Source of the DNA: Rhodocollybia butyracea
Taxonomy: Eukaryota > Basidiomycota > Agaricomycetes > Agaricales > Omphalotaceae
Length of the DNA stretch: 64,000 nucleotides
Assembly: GCA_015501585.1 (NCBI GenBank)
Contig: JADNRY010000112.1
Span: 1-64,000, forward strand
Reading direction: 5' to 3'
The translations under genes and the position numbers were made by a program. Positions within the stretch are counted from its first letter, which is position 1, and each line of letters starts with the position of its first letter. The notes under the pieces were generated by a model. The model did not search any database, was not told the DNA's origin, and saw only the letters and a program-made list of their open reading frames with translations. Below, piece by piece: positions 19,608-31,612 of this stretch.

Positions 19608-21260
19608 TTAGACTTGAATTCCATTCGTCCCAGCAACTACCACTCTCAAGCCTTCCGCATCTAAAATCCGTAGCGGTTTATAGACTTCCGCGTCAACCTC
19701 TCGCCAATTAAACTTGAGAACAACGGACCGTATACACTGCCTGCCCATCATGGACATTGTCGCAGAAAGATCCGAACCAGGTTTGAACCAGCGCGATTCG
19801 ATCATTTTAACAAAAGCAGAGTCGTCGAATGTTCCGATATTAAACTGAGAAACGAGTCGAAGAGTGTGTAGTTTCGGAATTAACGCGATGGGAGTGGATT
19901 GGTGCTGAGTTAGGCTCAAGATGAGGTGCAATGTGATTGGACTGTGGTGAGCAGTGTACGCATCGCCCCTTTCATTGTCAATTTCAAGATGGAGTAGAGA
20001 AGGCATGACTTGAAGGGCTGCAATAAGGTCTGAATCATAGAGAGATACACTGCGGAGGGCGAATGTGGAGATCATACAAGATGATCTAGATATGAATGAA
20101 TTGAAAGTCTTTGTGGGCCAAGGATGCGACATCTTTTCTAACACAATCACATCCAAGGAAGGTAAGTTACAGGATAACAGCACCACTTCCAGGTATGACT
20201 CTGGATAACTATAGCTTCGCCAGGGTCTGATAGCGAGTGATGTAATGTTCCGCCACGTGTAACATGTACTATACTCTGCACCATTTTCCTGACCCCAAAG
20301 TTCAAGAGATCTGATAGAAGGGCATCTGTGTAGCACTTCCACCAATTTTGACTGACCATATCCGAGATGGAGATGACGAAGTTGATGGTATGGGGCCTTG
20401 GATGTAGGTGTCTCGGGAACGGCAAGTACCCAGAGCTTCGGAGCGTGTTCAAAGCGATCCAAGTCGGGCGAGATATCTTCCTGAACAGGCTGACTGTCAA
20501 TATTCAACTCTTCAAGTAAAGGGAATTGCAGCCCGGACAGTATATTGTGCGCCGCAAGCGAGTGATCCCCACAATACATCAAAGTTTTCCACCGTCGAGC
20601 GTGCTGTGTCAGGTAGATGAGGGAAGGGAGCTCTGTTTCATGATGAGGTGAACCACATATATTCAGCGTAAGCCTCAAGGGCCAATCTCCCGATCTCTCC
20701 AAATATCGAGCGACGGTATCAATGAAACCAACAAGGGCTTTCCTTTGGTCCAATTTAGCAAAGTGTGTCTCCACTGTTATGTTAGCCCACAAACTAGGCG
20801 ATGACAACACAAGCGTACGCCAACGGGAGCATACTGAGCTGGTTGTCATTGTGGGGAGGTAAGTGATGGCGGGAGATGTGAGTCTGGTGGTAGGTGGCCA
20901 CTTTCGGAACCAGGGATAGCTCTGGAGGAGATTTTCTTCACACACATACTCGAAGATATCCAACAAGATCTCGTTCGACAGCTTCCGCATCGGTGACAGG
21001 AGAGAGTGTAGCTTGGAATGCTGTTTCTCGAGCCGTTGTATTTGGGCCCGAACAATTATGATTTGCTCCGAGTCCGCCTGGAGACGAGCCAGCTCAGAAT
21101 AATGATCCTCGATATCTTTATCAGCCAGCGTCAGAATCTCCTTGAGCTCTTCTGCTTGCTCTGGGCTGATCACGAATGGACCAAATTCCGAACGAAGTCT
21201 GCGGTCGAGATCTGCTAGTTCCACAGAGCTGAGGTTTATACGTATTTTCAATGTGCGCAT
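19608..21260 (-). CDS. F-box protein F2, intact
   Basis: Uninterrupted 550-residue frame. The N-terminus (MRTLKIRINLSSVELADL) precedes a charged coiled coil at about residues 35-85. The F-box is at about 90-135 (LLSPMRKLSNEILLDIFEYVCEENLL), followed by VCSRWRTLVLSSPSLWANI and a leucine-rich half with SLYDSDLIAALQVMPSLLHLEI. It ends RILDAEGLRVVVAGTNGIQV. Expected role: substrate receptor of an SCF-type ubiquitin ligase, with the leucine-rich half binding targets; this is by family analogy. Compared with F3, the upstream ATG (in GCTTCATCGGATTCACC) is out of frame because of small deletions, so the start used here is the next one. Genes of this type are strongly expanded in Agaricomycetes. Confidence 0.85.
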   Translation of the reverse strand: MRTLKIRINLSSVELADLDRRLRSEFGPFVISPEQAEELKEILTLADKDIEDHYSELARLQADSEQIIIVRAQIQRLEKQHSKLHSLLSPMRKLSNEILLDIFEYVCEENLLQSYPWFRKWPPTTRLTSPAITYLPTMTTSSVCSRWRTLVLSSPSLWANITVETHFAKLDQRKALVGFIDTVARYLERSGDWPLRLTLNICGSPHHETELPSLIYLTQHARRWKTLMYCGDHSLAAHNILSGLQFPLLEELNIDSQPVQEDISPDLDRFEHAPKLWVLAVPETPTSKAPYHQLRHLHLGYGQSKLVEVLHRCPSIRSLELWGQENGAEYSTCYTWRNITSLAIRPWRSYSYPESYLEVVLLSCNLPSLDVIVLEKMSHPWPTKTFNSFISRSSCMISTFALRSVSLYDSDLIAALQVMPSLLHLEIDNERGDAYTAHHSPITLHLILSLTQHQSTPIALIPKLHTLRLVSQFNIGTFDDSAFVKMIESRWFKPGSDLSATMSMMGRQCIRSVVLKFNWREVDAEVYKPLRILDAEGLRVVVAGTNGIQV

Positions 21261-21439
21261 GGTGAATCCGATGAAGCCATAGAATTGAATAAGCGCGCAG
21301 TCGTTGGCGCCAAAGCGTGTTCACTTCATGCTTCCAGCGGCCAATCTCTTTCCAGAGCTGTAGCCTGAAATTGAAGCTTTGAAGCTTTGTCTACTTGGAA
21401 GACCTTTTTCGAATAATGCACATCAAAAATCTCGCTAAT

Positions 21440-22661
21440 TCTCTGGAGTTTGCCGATGGATAGAAAGATAAATGACGCAGTTGGTGAAAGTTTGTACGCT
21501 CTTTAAAAAATCAACTGGTGGTCTCAGTCTCACAGCTACATCCATTGCTTTAGGACTTTCTGCTGGTGTTGCTTGCACTACCGATTTTGCTATGTGATTC
21601 TTCGCAGAACTTCTAGGTTCTCCGTGCAATTTTCGGTTATTTTCCAGCCTATCACAAACAGAAGTCGGCCTCCATTTTCGTGAACATCTCTGGCTACATG
21701 ATTCGGAAGACTAGGACTAGCGTCACACTGTAACACTACCTACAATTCTTTCGAAATCTGTACTTGACAAGAATTCCAAGGCGACTCTCTTCGTGGATCA
21801 ACTATCCCATGCGTAGACTTTTCTTCGGATTGTCCGACAAATGCCTCGGTGTTGTGTTATCCACTTTTCTGGGTCGACAGTCAAAGTTTAAAGAATCGCC
21901 GTACCTGATCAAGTTTTTGGAGCGGGCTGACCTATTTCCGAAACAACTCAGGATGTTTCTTCCCATAATCCCTTCTTCCATAATCCTTCTCGCACCCCTT
22001 CTTCCATCTTCGGACGACTGGAACGACATTATGCGCGACCTGATCCGTTTCCGCCTGCACTACACTATCCGCCCAGTGTCACGCCAACCACGCTCCTGTG
22101 CATCTACTGCGTGTCAACACCTGAATCCGAGGAGCGCGTCCATCGCGGGTTCGCGGGTTCGCGAATCGGAAAATTTGTCTTGTGGGTCTTCTATTGTGGG
22201 GGTATCTTGGGTGCGTACGCTATTAAACGACTTGGATGAGGTAGATGCTAATGCGGAATGATATGTACAGTCCCCAAGCGTATTACTTGTATCCGCAGTT
22301 ATTTTCTAAGCTGGTGTTAGCTCTGAGATTTCACCAAGGGGGCATTATACACCAAGTCAACGTTGACTTATATGGTGGAAAATCAAGTACGCGGTTCTCC
22401 CTCTCTTCATCTGTTTTTAAGTCTGAATCTGACAAGAGGATGTTTCCAGTACTAGCGAAAAACCCGTTCTTCCGTGCATGGACTCAAGATGTGATTCGGA
22501 CGTTCCTAGAGGGATGTACGCTCCGGATGTGGATTCGGAATTGGTTCCGGAGACACATTGTGTGCATGAGGCATGTGCGAATGTTTGAGAGATGCCGGTG
22601 TTATGCGAGAAGGTGTATATCAAGTGGTTGCTGTCTGATAAGAAAGGCGGAGGGTAAGTGA
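21440..22661 (+). other. Possible decayed gene E2, divergent from F2
   Basis: The start region matches E1 upstream of F1. Two longer frames (21764-22261 and 22245-22661) have no recognisable motif and may be partly non-coding. The placement divergent from an F-box gene mirrors the F1/E1 pair. Confidence 0.2.
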
Positions 22662-23199
22662 TTAGTCGCGACGCTCAAGTTCGTTCTGAGAGTTGGCTAA
22701 TATCTGGTTTCTAGGCTGGCGTTCGAAGCGTCTGATAAAAGATGGAGACCCGGCCCAGCTTGTACTTGGATGGCGTGTACATACCTGGTGTAGGACTTGT
22801 GATTCCTCTGGGGAAGCCAGATGAAGTGGGTGAGTCATGTTTTGTGCGCTCTGCTGGCGTTGACCAACGATGCCTAGCTTGAGAGTTGCAGATACAATCG
22901 ATGTTGTTTGCGGGGAGATGGCGGTAAAATTGTAATGAGTTCCCAATCCAGATATTTGCATGAGTGTTTTCTCCAGGACGAGGTGAACAGCCATCAGTAC
23001 ACGAGATAGATTAGATCTGATAAGCTGAAAAAAGAAGCGTCAAACAATACGTTCCTTATCTCTTTCTCAACAACCTGCCAGGAGAAGAATACCGTAAAAA
23101 TGCCTACCAGCAACTCTTATTCTTTATCACCCACCATATTAATGCCCACAATCTTATCTGTTCGTCGTCTTCCTTTAGATTGGCGCGTTTGTTCTAACT
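22662..23199. other. Repeat upstream of C1
   Basis: Shares sequence with 33370-33520 and 41040-41200, including GCTGGCGTTGAC and AGCG.CAAACAATAC. It appears to be the promoter side of family C. No gene is supported. Confidence 0.35.
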
Positions 23200-24380
23200 G
23201 TCTTTTCTTCTTCTACAGGCACAGCTCACCACTCACTACCTCGAATACGCTCAAAGCATGTTATCAAGATGCCTAGCACCGGCGCTCGCGATGCAGCTTC
23301 TTACCATCCAAGTGGTAGATGGAACATTATTTGGTCTGGATCTAGACAGACCTGTATTGAAACGGTCGCGGAAAGCTGTTTCGTATAGCTCAGATCATCT
23401 CGGGAATTCCAAAGGTATGTCTTCCTTTCTTCCTGAGGTCTGAACACCACCTAATCTGAAGTTTCCTACGTATCCTCCAGTCATCCATTCGACCAACACC
23501 CAGCAAACGCCAGTCCAATCGTCCCCTGAAGCTAACAAAAATCGTGCTCCTATACCGGCCCTTTTAGTCTCTACGCTTTGGACCACCAAGATCTAAAGAT
23601 TTCCCGCCCCGCTGGCAGTACGAAGCACTATACCGCTTTCTTCAACCACTTGAAATCCGCGCCGCGTCCAAACGCACATCCACATCCTCCTATACATCTC
23701 CATGGCCATCCCCTCCCCAAACCCCAACCAAAATCGAAATCGAATCCCAATCCCAATCCCGAAGCGAAACCCCCAACACCACCATAACTCTCCCCACGCC
23801 CACTTCCTCCATGTCTACAATCCTACAACACACGGTCCATATCCCCTCGAGCTCACACCTCACACGTAAACACAGTGTTCAACCGCGATGCCGAAAAGGC
23901 GTGTTTAGAGACAAGGTATAGCGACGATGTGTCGATGGTGGGGTGGCGGCAGCGTATGTGAGTAAGATGGAGGGTGCTGGAATCGGCGGCAGGTTCCATA
24001 TGAGTCGAGTTTGGGATGCAGAGGACGGGGAGGCAACGGAAGTTTCGATGGGCACTTACTACGTGGGGCTAAAGGTACCGATAGGGTATCGTAGAAAGTA
24101 TGAAATAATGGGGTATGAGCGTAGCGTGGATGTTGTGTTCGCATTTTGGAAGGGTGAAGACGAGGGGTTGATGAAGTGGTTACGGGAGATGAGGCTGTGA
24201 GGCTTTGGAGAGTATCTAATGGCTATCTGTTCCGGAACCGAGCTTCGCAAGCTCAGGATGGCCTTAAGCTGTTCATCTTATCGGGGAACGTTCCTCGTTT
24301 CTTGGCCCTTCGGGATACGCGTGGCGTGAACGTCGGGTTTTCGTTTTGGGCGTTGAGATGACGAAGGGCGATTATGGGAC
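23200..24380 (+). pseudogene. Family C copy 1, decayed
   Basis: A gene-like sequence present in five more or less complete copies in the window. Conserved pieces here: KRSRKAVSYSSDHL at about 23360, a GTATGT...TCCAG intron at about 23415-23480, VIHSTNTQQTP, RWQYEALYRFLQPLE, a Thr/Ser/Pro-rich stretch, DDVSMVG at about 23920, and a C-terminal part with YRRKYEIMGYERSVDVVFAFW at about 24085-24155. Stops and frame changes separate these pieces. No family is recognised. The basic KRSRK segment would suit a nuclear protein, but that is a guess. Confidence 0.45.
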
Positions 24381-24705
24381 ATGAGGGGACGAGACTTCAA
24401 GGCGTACCCCGTTGCAGGGCTTCGCTTCAAAGCTCAGGCTGTTCGGCTCGAACGGAAACTGCTCATGCTTCTCGATTCATCTGTTTCTCGTGTAACGAGA
24501 TAATCAGGACCAAACAAGAGATTAATTTCCAGTATCGAGCAGGGAGCATTGAACGGATACCTACCTTTCTGGCACAGCTTTTGTTCCGTTGGCGTTCGTA
24601 TTGTGCTATGCTATGTGGTATACCAATATTGCTGGGACTATCATACCCGGGATCCGTTGTTGGTGAAGAGAGCCGATCGCTGGGCTGGAGGCTAGGACTA
24701 TAATT
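24370..24705 (+). repeat. Repeat Q copy 1
   Basis: A degenerate repeat following each C copy. Typical pieces are CTTCGCAAG.TC....GGCTTCAAAGCTCAGGCTG and TTCTCGTG.AACG. It may be the shared 3' end of the C module. It was not found to encode a protein. Confidence 0.4.
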
Positions 24706-25327
24706 ACGCGAATAAAAGGAAAACTATTGTATTCGTCGTTGATGATCAGCGGTGAGCGCTGAGCTGTAGGATTAGGATTTTGATCATGGGCAAGCAATCG
24801 CCGTAAAGGGCATATTTTCCATCGAGTATCAAGGAGCAAGTAATCGCTATAGGGTGCATATTTTTCCATTCAATATCATAAACATTGGTTAATCAATCTC
24901 TTCCTCTGTGGGGAGTGTAGCCCAAAAATGAAACAATTTGATTCCCTTCCCGTGAAGTCGTGAGGTCCCAAGGATGTGAATCTGAACCTGTTCTGAATGG
25001 TTCAATGCTTGAGGAAACCCTAATTTATGCACCCTTGACGCACCTATCATGGTTCCTGGATTCTGGAAGCCTGGAACAAAACTTGGAGTGTTAGGTAGTC
25101 GCAAACAAACTGCCCCTTCGAGGAGCTTTTGAATGGGTTAAACAAAATGAATGCGGTCCTCTACCGTTTGATTCCTCTCATCTAGGCGGCAGACGAGCTA
25201 CAATCATATTTTCAAGGCGCCGATTTGGCGCTTATTCGGATGTCTAGGTATCGACTCAACTCCTATCTCCTATCTGCTAAATAAAAAAGACGTCCAAAGC
25301 TTTCAAGTAACAAGATCAGTAAAAGTC
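24706..25327. other. Upstream region of M2
   Basis: No gene is supported. The box TTTGGCGCTTATTC lies at 25224-25237, about 90 nt upstream of the M2 start. Confidence 0.35.
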
Positions 25328-26221
25328 ATGGATAACAGTCCCTTCTATGCTTATATTACCTGCGCGAGCACTGTACGCCCTTATTCTTCTTCCAGGTTCA
25401 ATTCCACACTGAAACCTTACAACTAAGTACTACTCTCCTACGCTCGTACTTCCCCGCTCAGTCATGGTATTCTCAAACGGTAGCGTAGCCGACGAATGGT
25501 GGCGTTTTGTATCTGCTGCACACAGCTCAAAATCAGGCTCCAGCGACTCACCTGATTACCCCTCGTACTTGGCCTATCTCCTCGGCGACAAAGACTTCAC
25601 TATCACTCGCACTTCCGCACAATTATACATGTGTAAATCCAAAAAAATGTCAAGGATTCTTATTAATCGTATCTTTGGGCTTGACCCATTGTACGAGAAA
25701 TTTGAGGGGAAATTATTCGTGGAACAAGAGGGAAAGACTTCGTCGATTGTTCCTTCAATGAGGTTGACAGAGCACATCAGTGGAAATTGGTGAGTGGGTA
25801 CCTTCAATTATGACACTACCCGTATTGAATATTGAGTTTTCATAGGTATTATATACGAGCAAAACATGACCGCAACGTCTATTGGATCAATCGTCGTGAG
25901 CGTGGCCGAGAAATAATGTTAACAACAACAAACGATACATTAAGACCTGCTGCATTCAAAATCGTTGGAATTGATGTTCCGGAGGGAACAGTTCTCATAG
26001 GCTCGGACAAAATCAAGCTTCTTCTTGGCAGGGAACATTTCTTGTCATACCAGAACTTTTATACTGGAGGCAAACTGCTGGTCATTGCAGCGAGAGGAGA
26101 ACCTGGCACGGGAGAGCCAGCAGAGTTTTTGTTTTCTGCATTGGGAGATGGGAGTATCACCGGACTCGCCGGACTCCCATACGGTGGGATAAGCTGTGAG
26201 TTGGTTAATGCTCGCTTGTAA
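25328..26221 (+). CDS. Gene M copy 2, intact, unknown function
   Basis: Three exons: 25328-25372 (MDNSPFYAYITCAST), 25428-25789 (YYSPTLVLPRSVMVFSNGSVADEWW ... TEHISGNW) and 25846-26221 (YYIRAKHDRNVYWINRRER ... ISCELVNARL). They give 260 residues in one frame. Start choice: without the 55-nt first intron the MDNSPF frame stops early. With it the frame joins LPRSVMVFSN, and the same holds in copies 1 (55 nt) and 3 (54 nt). Conserved cores are FTITRTSAQLY, KFEGKLFV, AFKIVGIDVPEGTVLIGSDKIKLLL and EPAEFLFSALGDGSITG. There is no signal peptide or membrane helix, and I recognise no family. It is the only M copy without a lesion. Confidence 0.75.
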
Positions 26222-26757
26222 GTAGAGTACGATGAATATATGACCGTATCTTAAAACCACTTCTCCAATTTTGTACACCTCTCTAACACAACACATCACT
26301 CTTCAAACCTGTGTTCTGAAGGAGGGACTACAGCAGCAGCACAGCGGCATGAGCAACGATGGTTTATGTAACAATTGGCTGGGGATTCAAAAGGGAAGCA
26401 CACGCAAAGGCAGCAAACCACTGAAGTCCCAATCTCTGCGCAGTGTAAACATATCTAGATTCGAGATTCGAGACTAGTCTTCTACCCACTGAGAGTAAGT
26501 ATGGGGTTTCCTTCGAGGATAACACAGTGGCCGAGTCGCTTCATCATAGAGCTAAGATTTTCTTTTCTTCAACCACAAACATGAGACCGAATGGAATTCA
26601 AGTTGAGGATAGACCCGATTGTAACAACAGTATGCCAGCCTGAGTGCTAACTAGTACTACTATTATTTCTGAAACAAAGTATAGGTTCAGTCAGACGACC
26701 AGATCCGAAAGATCTGAGACACTCTACTATAAGCGCGCAGAGTTTACTGTTACTGTC
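26222..26757. other. Gene-free stretch
   Basis: The first 120 nt match the 3' flank of M1 (AAACCACTTCTCCA...TGTACACCTCTC). A box AAGCGCGCAGAG occurs at 26732-26743, just before the next start. Confidence 0.35.
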
Positions 26758-27159
26758 ATGTCCTTGCTTGTCGAACTCCCCGATGATGTTCTGTTCAATA
26801 CGGTCAAGTTTTTAGCACCACCAGATATATTCTCCATTCGAAAAGTGAGTGAATAACATGCCTGGCTGAATACTTGGTCTAATATGATGGCAAAGACTTG
26901 TAAACGGTTACAAGCAATCACGTTGGATCGCCACGTCTGGATTGCCGCCTACAAATGCTCAGAAGACAGGTTTATGCCTCTCATTGACCTATACTCTCAG
27001 ACTGTGGGCAATCTCGAACGTGTTCTGCTGCATTCGTATCAACTTAATACCCATTGGACAACCCCTTCTGCAAAACCAGTTTGCGAACACCTTTGGTCGA
27101 TTGATAGCTCTGTTTACGGCGGCTCTTTTGATGGGATGGCAATCTATCAAAGCCGTTAT

Positions 27160-27863
27160 CACTACGCCAGCGTCAAAAAATATCGGCGAAATTATTGCCG
27201 AAATTATTGTTGTAATTGCTTACCTTTTTCGATAGAGATTTCGCGTGTAAATCTTTGATAATTTCGGCTGAAAAATATACTGTAACTGATTATGTTTTTC
27301 AATCCGAATTTCACCAGTAATCTGTTATCTATTTCGTCCGAAAAAGATAATGAAATTCCTTATCTATTTCATTAAAAATTTCGCTCGAAATTATTACAAG
27401 GTAATAACTGGCCAAGAACTGGGAGGCTCGGTCATGTGATGCATCTGACAAGATTTCCTGTCTTTGAATGCGACTTATGGGATCCTGTACATGCACGGCT
27501 GCACTAGTCACACCCAGACATAAAATTGCTACAACTCTGTCCAGTTCTGCTCTCACATTCGCCTAAAGTATTGTCAGATGCATCACATGACCGAGCCTCC
27601 CAGTTCTTGGCCAGTTATTACCTTGTAATAATTTCGAGCGAAATTTTTAATGAAATAGATAAGGAATTTCATTATCTTTTTCGGACGAAATAGATAACAG
27701 ATTACCGGTGAAATTCGGATTGAAAAACATAATCAATTACAGTATATTTTTCAGCCGAAATTATCAAAGATTTACACGCAAAATCTCTATCAAAAAAGGT
27801 AAGCAATTACAGCAATAATTTCAGCAATAATTTCGCCCGGTATTTTTTGATGCTGCTGCAGTG
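27160..27863. mobile_element. CACTA-like foldback element
   Basis: 704 bp. The ends are CACTACGCCAGCGTCAAAAA and, on the other strand, CACTGCAGCAGCATCAAAAA. The flanking 3-bp duplication is TAT (27157-27159 and 27864-27866). The arms are nearly perfect inverted repeats of about 290 bp around a 130-bp spacer. CACT[A/G] termini with 3-bp duplications are the hallmark of the CACTA/EnSpm superfamily. No transposase is encoded, so it is non-autonomous. Confidence 0.85.
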
Positions 27864-28910
27864 TATCTTGTTGTCTGGAATGTTGAGGTGATTATTGTCT
27901 TTGAAATGCAGTTGATGCAGACAAAGCAGGAGGTCTTTGTGTACGATGCACCCCGGATGAGTATCTCAGGTTCTTGGAGTCAGCCCGTGAATGGAGGCAA
28001 ATTACCTACAACCGCGACTTTTACTTTCTATCTTGGACTTCGGGCTCATTGTAAGCTTTTTCCCTTGTCCCTAGCATTTTCTACTTTCAACTATCACTGA
28101 CAGGGAGCTATTGTTGCTCACAATCAATCCTTTAGGAGCCGTCTCTGTCAGCAATTTCCCGACTGTGAATGTTGAAAATTCCAAAGGACTTTACCTGTCT
28201 GACACTGGCTATGCTATTCTACAAGATAATATGGTAGGAAGCATATGAGCTATGCACCTTCCATCACAAATAGTTTATCCTATGCATTCTGAATTCAAGG
28301 TACGTACTCTATTCATTTTTATCTTTGATGTGAAAGATACTTAAGCTCACTCGAAATTTCTAGCGTAATCACATCCATTTCTCTTCGGTCCCAATCTTTC
28401 TACCAGGTGGATATGTTCTTTTGGACTTCGTGTTTTCCGATGGAAATTCTGGCCATCATTTTGAACTGAATCGGTTGCACGGGGTGCACAAGAGCAACTG
28501 CCATTGATTCCGCCACTATACTGCAGGGATGCTGCTTCTACCGACTCATCAAGGCAATCTTGACAAAGACTCGGAACTAGGTCTTCTATCTTGCAATATA
28601 TGATCTTTGAATGGTGACAATGAATTAACTGGTCGTATCTGGCTCCTCATGGACCCAGACGAAGGGCCAAAACCACTGTGTGTTACACTCGACACAGGCG
28701 GATGCATGACTTTTTCAGAGGCCCCCCGCCTCAATTTGCTAACGAAGTTGAGAAACTTCAATCTAGTTTGCACTCAGATTGAAGTAGGGTTTTAAAGTGC
28801 GGTGCACAAACCGTTGGATAACTGACAACCGCACTGCACTGAACCGTGGTGAGGGTAAATAAAGGTTGCACCGGTGCAGCGGTTTGCATCCGGTGCAGTT
28901 TGCGGTTCTT

Positions 28911-28931
28911 GGAAGGAAGGAAGGAAGGAAG
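28911..28931 (+). repeat. GGAA microsatellite
   Basis: Five tandem GGAA units inside the left part of the hAT-like element. Confidence 0.9.
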
Positions 28932-29448
28932 TGAATTACTCGGCACGGTCCAAGATCTGAACGCCGGGGCAGCCGAAGCTCCCATGGTGCGGCACAAGCA
29001 CCATGGTCTTCGGGCTGACTGCCATCAGACAGGGACGAGCTCGCAACTAGCACTAAAACTGCTGCTGTAGATCCCTGCCCAACGACAGCCACCAATTATT
29101 TACAGTACAGGCATTGTACATACTTATATACAGTGTTATGTATTTGTTACCTACAGTATGATGTTGCATTAATGATAGTGCATATATTGAGTGCGAACAT
29201 AGAAGGAGGTTTGAATCATATATTCTCAAATATCCATATTGCAATGACTGAGAAGGGAATTTGATATGGGACCAGATAGCCTACACATGCTGCTTTATTT
29301 TTGTTTATTGTGTGTCCACTGAGTCATACGGTATTGGGGTAAGTTGCATTCTAAGAGTGCATGTTCAGCCTGAGGTGTTTCAACACTTCGCCAATAAGCT
29401 AAGCCATGGCTATCTGGTGATGAAACAGATGGAAGTTTGTAGACTGTA

Positions 29449-29723
29449 CTGTACGATTACGACCGTAAGTTCAGCCCTCTGGAGCGTTACGGGCTAAATT
29501 TCGGTCACACCCAGTTCAACGCCCAAATTTTTGCATTACGCATTAGTTCAGGCGCTGTAGGCGCCACTAAAATTGCATATTGAAGCACAAAAATGCAGTT
29601 TAATGTGTTATGACCAGATTTTTTGCAGTTCATGCCGCTGCGTTATGCGTTACAGATCTGGAATTTTACGAGTTCAGAGTGGTTGCGTTACGCGTTACTG
29701 AACTTACGGTCGTAATTGTACAG
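29449..29723. mobile_element. Tc1/mariner-like MITE nested in the hAT-like element
   Basis: 275 bp. The ends are CTGTACGATTACGACCGTAA and, on the other strand, CTGTACAATTACGACCGTAA, each continuing GTTCAG. They are flanked by TA on both sides (29447-29448, 29724-29725). A TA duplication and short inverted repeats suit the Tc1/mariner group. There is no coding capacity. A lone end of the same type occurs at about 39231-39262. Confidence 0.75.
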
Positions 29724-30524
29724 TAGTTCTGAAGCAGCTATGTATCGATGGCTTCAGAAATTTACTAACATCAGGAGCTTTGCCTGCTGCTAACATATTG
29801 GCAGGAGTACAGTCTAGGATGTAATATGTATTCCCAGTACTGCAGTGCAATATAAAGAATTGTTATTTAGTTTTTTAAGTCGCTGTGTTGTAAAATATTA
29901 GAGAATGCCTGTTTCTGTATATTGACAGACCCCTTAACAGAGGTTTGATCGTCCCAACAGTCTACAAAAGTGACCGTTGGACTCCAGTGTCCACCAAGGT
30001 TGTCTGTCCAGTGAGTGCCTTGTTAGTGTTTAAGTATTGTGACTTCACAGCCTGAGCCGTTAGGTCCCATGTAATTGTAGTATGTGACCCTTCGGTGAGG
30101 GCACTAATCACTGATCCTATATGTACAAATACAATTGCATAATGTATGGTTTAGGAGGGCAGATGCATCTATTTTCATCAGTAGTAGGGCATATATAAGA
30201 CCATCAAGCTAAGCCTCTTACATATGCCAGGGAGATATATAAGAAATATATTATATTCAACTGTGAAGTTCAAGAGCCAGGACAGTCAAGTTTCAGTTGA
30301 ACCTTTTCTTTTGTAGTTTACTTTGAGTTTATGTTTTGACAGAGGTGACCCGTGGCTAGGGTAACTACAGTATTATAGCTTGATTATAGCAGATTGTCCC
30401 AAGAATATGAGAACCAAGATGAGAACCGTTCAGTAATAAGTATTGATAGTGTATGTACAAACAGTATTATAGCAGTTTGTCCTGAAAATATGAGAACTGT
30501 TCAGTAATATTGATAGTGTATCAT

Positions 30525-30678
30525 TGGGTGAGCGAAGCGAAACCCATCGATGGAGCGTGCCGCTGTGAACGAGCACAGCCATAATGAACTGAGGTCTAAC
30601 TGCTTTGACCGCCCAAAGCGAGGGTAAGCGCCCGAGCCGTCTGTTGACACACAGGACTTACATTACTTCGCTCACCCA
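30525..30678. mobile_element. Small inverted-repeat unit
   Basis: The 154-bp unit starts TGGGTGAGCGAAG and ends with its reverse complement CTTCGCTCACCCA. No clear target duplication was found, so it may be a small MITE or an internal palindrome of its host element. Confidence 0.5.
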
Positions 30679-31489
30679 CTCTGCATTACATGGAGCCACA
30701 GGCTCGTGATGCAAAATTCATATTATATGTACAGACTGCCCATGCAATGATAAGTTCTTCGATACATGTTGCTGTCATCTGACTTTCAACTGCAATTTGA
30801 CTGAAATCTTGGAATTTTGATTGGTGGGATTGCGGAAAGTTTCAGCATAAGAGTTAACGGCGTACTAACAGCGTTGGTAATTTACCAAAGTATACCTAAG
30901 GGTGTCTCAGAGAACGGATGGGTTGCCAGAGGCGAACAGATCTAGAGAGATATGTGTAGGAAGCGGCGGGCCGGAAACGAGCCACCGATAGTCAATAATC
31001 GATAGGCACGTGAGATCTTGATTGGAAAATTTTACTTTTAGAATGAGTGGTTGTTCAACGTAGTGCTAACGGGTGGGACAGCAGCATAGCAGAACAGACA
31101 GGAGATTTCTTGGGTAGGATGGATAATCTTTCAGTATTCAACGAATACTAAGTAATATGTAACGAGAATTTTGTATCATAATGATATAACCCGTGCAGAA
31201 ACACGAGCAGAATACGCCTGTTTTACAGGACTTTTATATTTTTGGCTTTGCGCAAGGAGCTAGGCCTATTTTTGTTGCTCTCAGAGCTATGACCGTACCG
31301 TTTTCACTCGTTTTCTTCGAGGTTAACGTCGTTTAGGGTTTGGCGCTTAAAGTTGAAGTGGGAAAACAAAATTGAAGAATTTGCATAACTGATCAAAACC
31401 GGTGGTAACCGGTGGTCAACCGGTGCAATTTACATAATGAAAATAATTTATTAACTGTGTTTTTCAAGCCTGACTTTATGTATTGTAAA

Positions 31490-31612
31490 GTAGATGTGAT
31501 CTGGTAATCAAATTTTTAATTGTATACAGCTCACAGACACCCATGTGCCACATTTGATTTGGGCGCCTGTGAGCTGTATACAATCAAAATCTTGATGACC
31601 ACATCAAATTTA
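31490..31612. repeat. Hairpin with arms of about 48 bp
   Basis: The arms share TGTATACAGCTCACAG and extend outward to TAATCAAA/TCATCAAG with a few mismatches. They surround a short loop with CATGTGCCACATTTG. It lies inside the hAT-like element. Confidence 0.65.

Noticed and set aside
27329..27556. A protein encoded in the spacer of the CACTA-like element (MRAELDRVVAILCLG on the minus strand)
   Set aside because: The frame runs into the inverted arms and has no conserved motif; it is better explained as chance.
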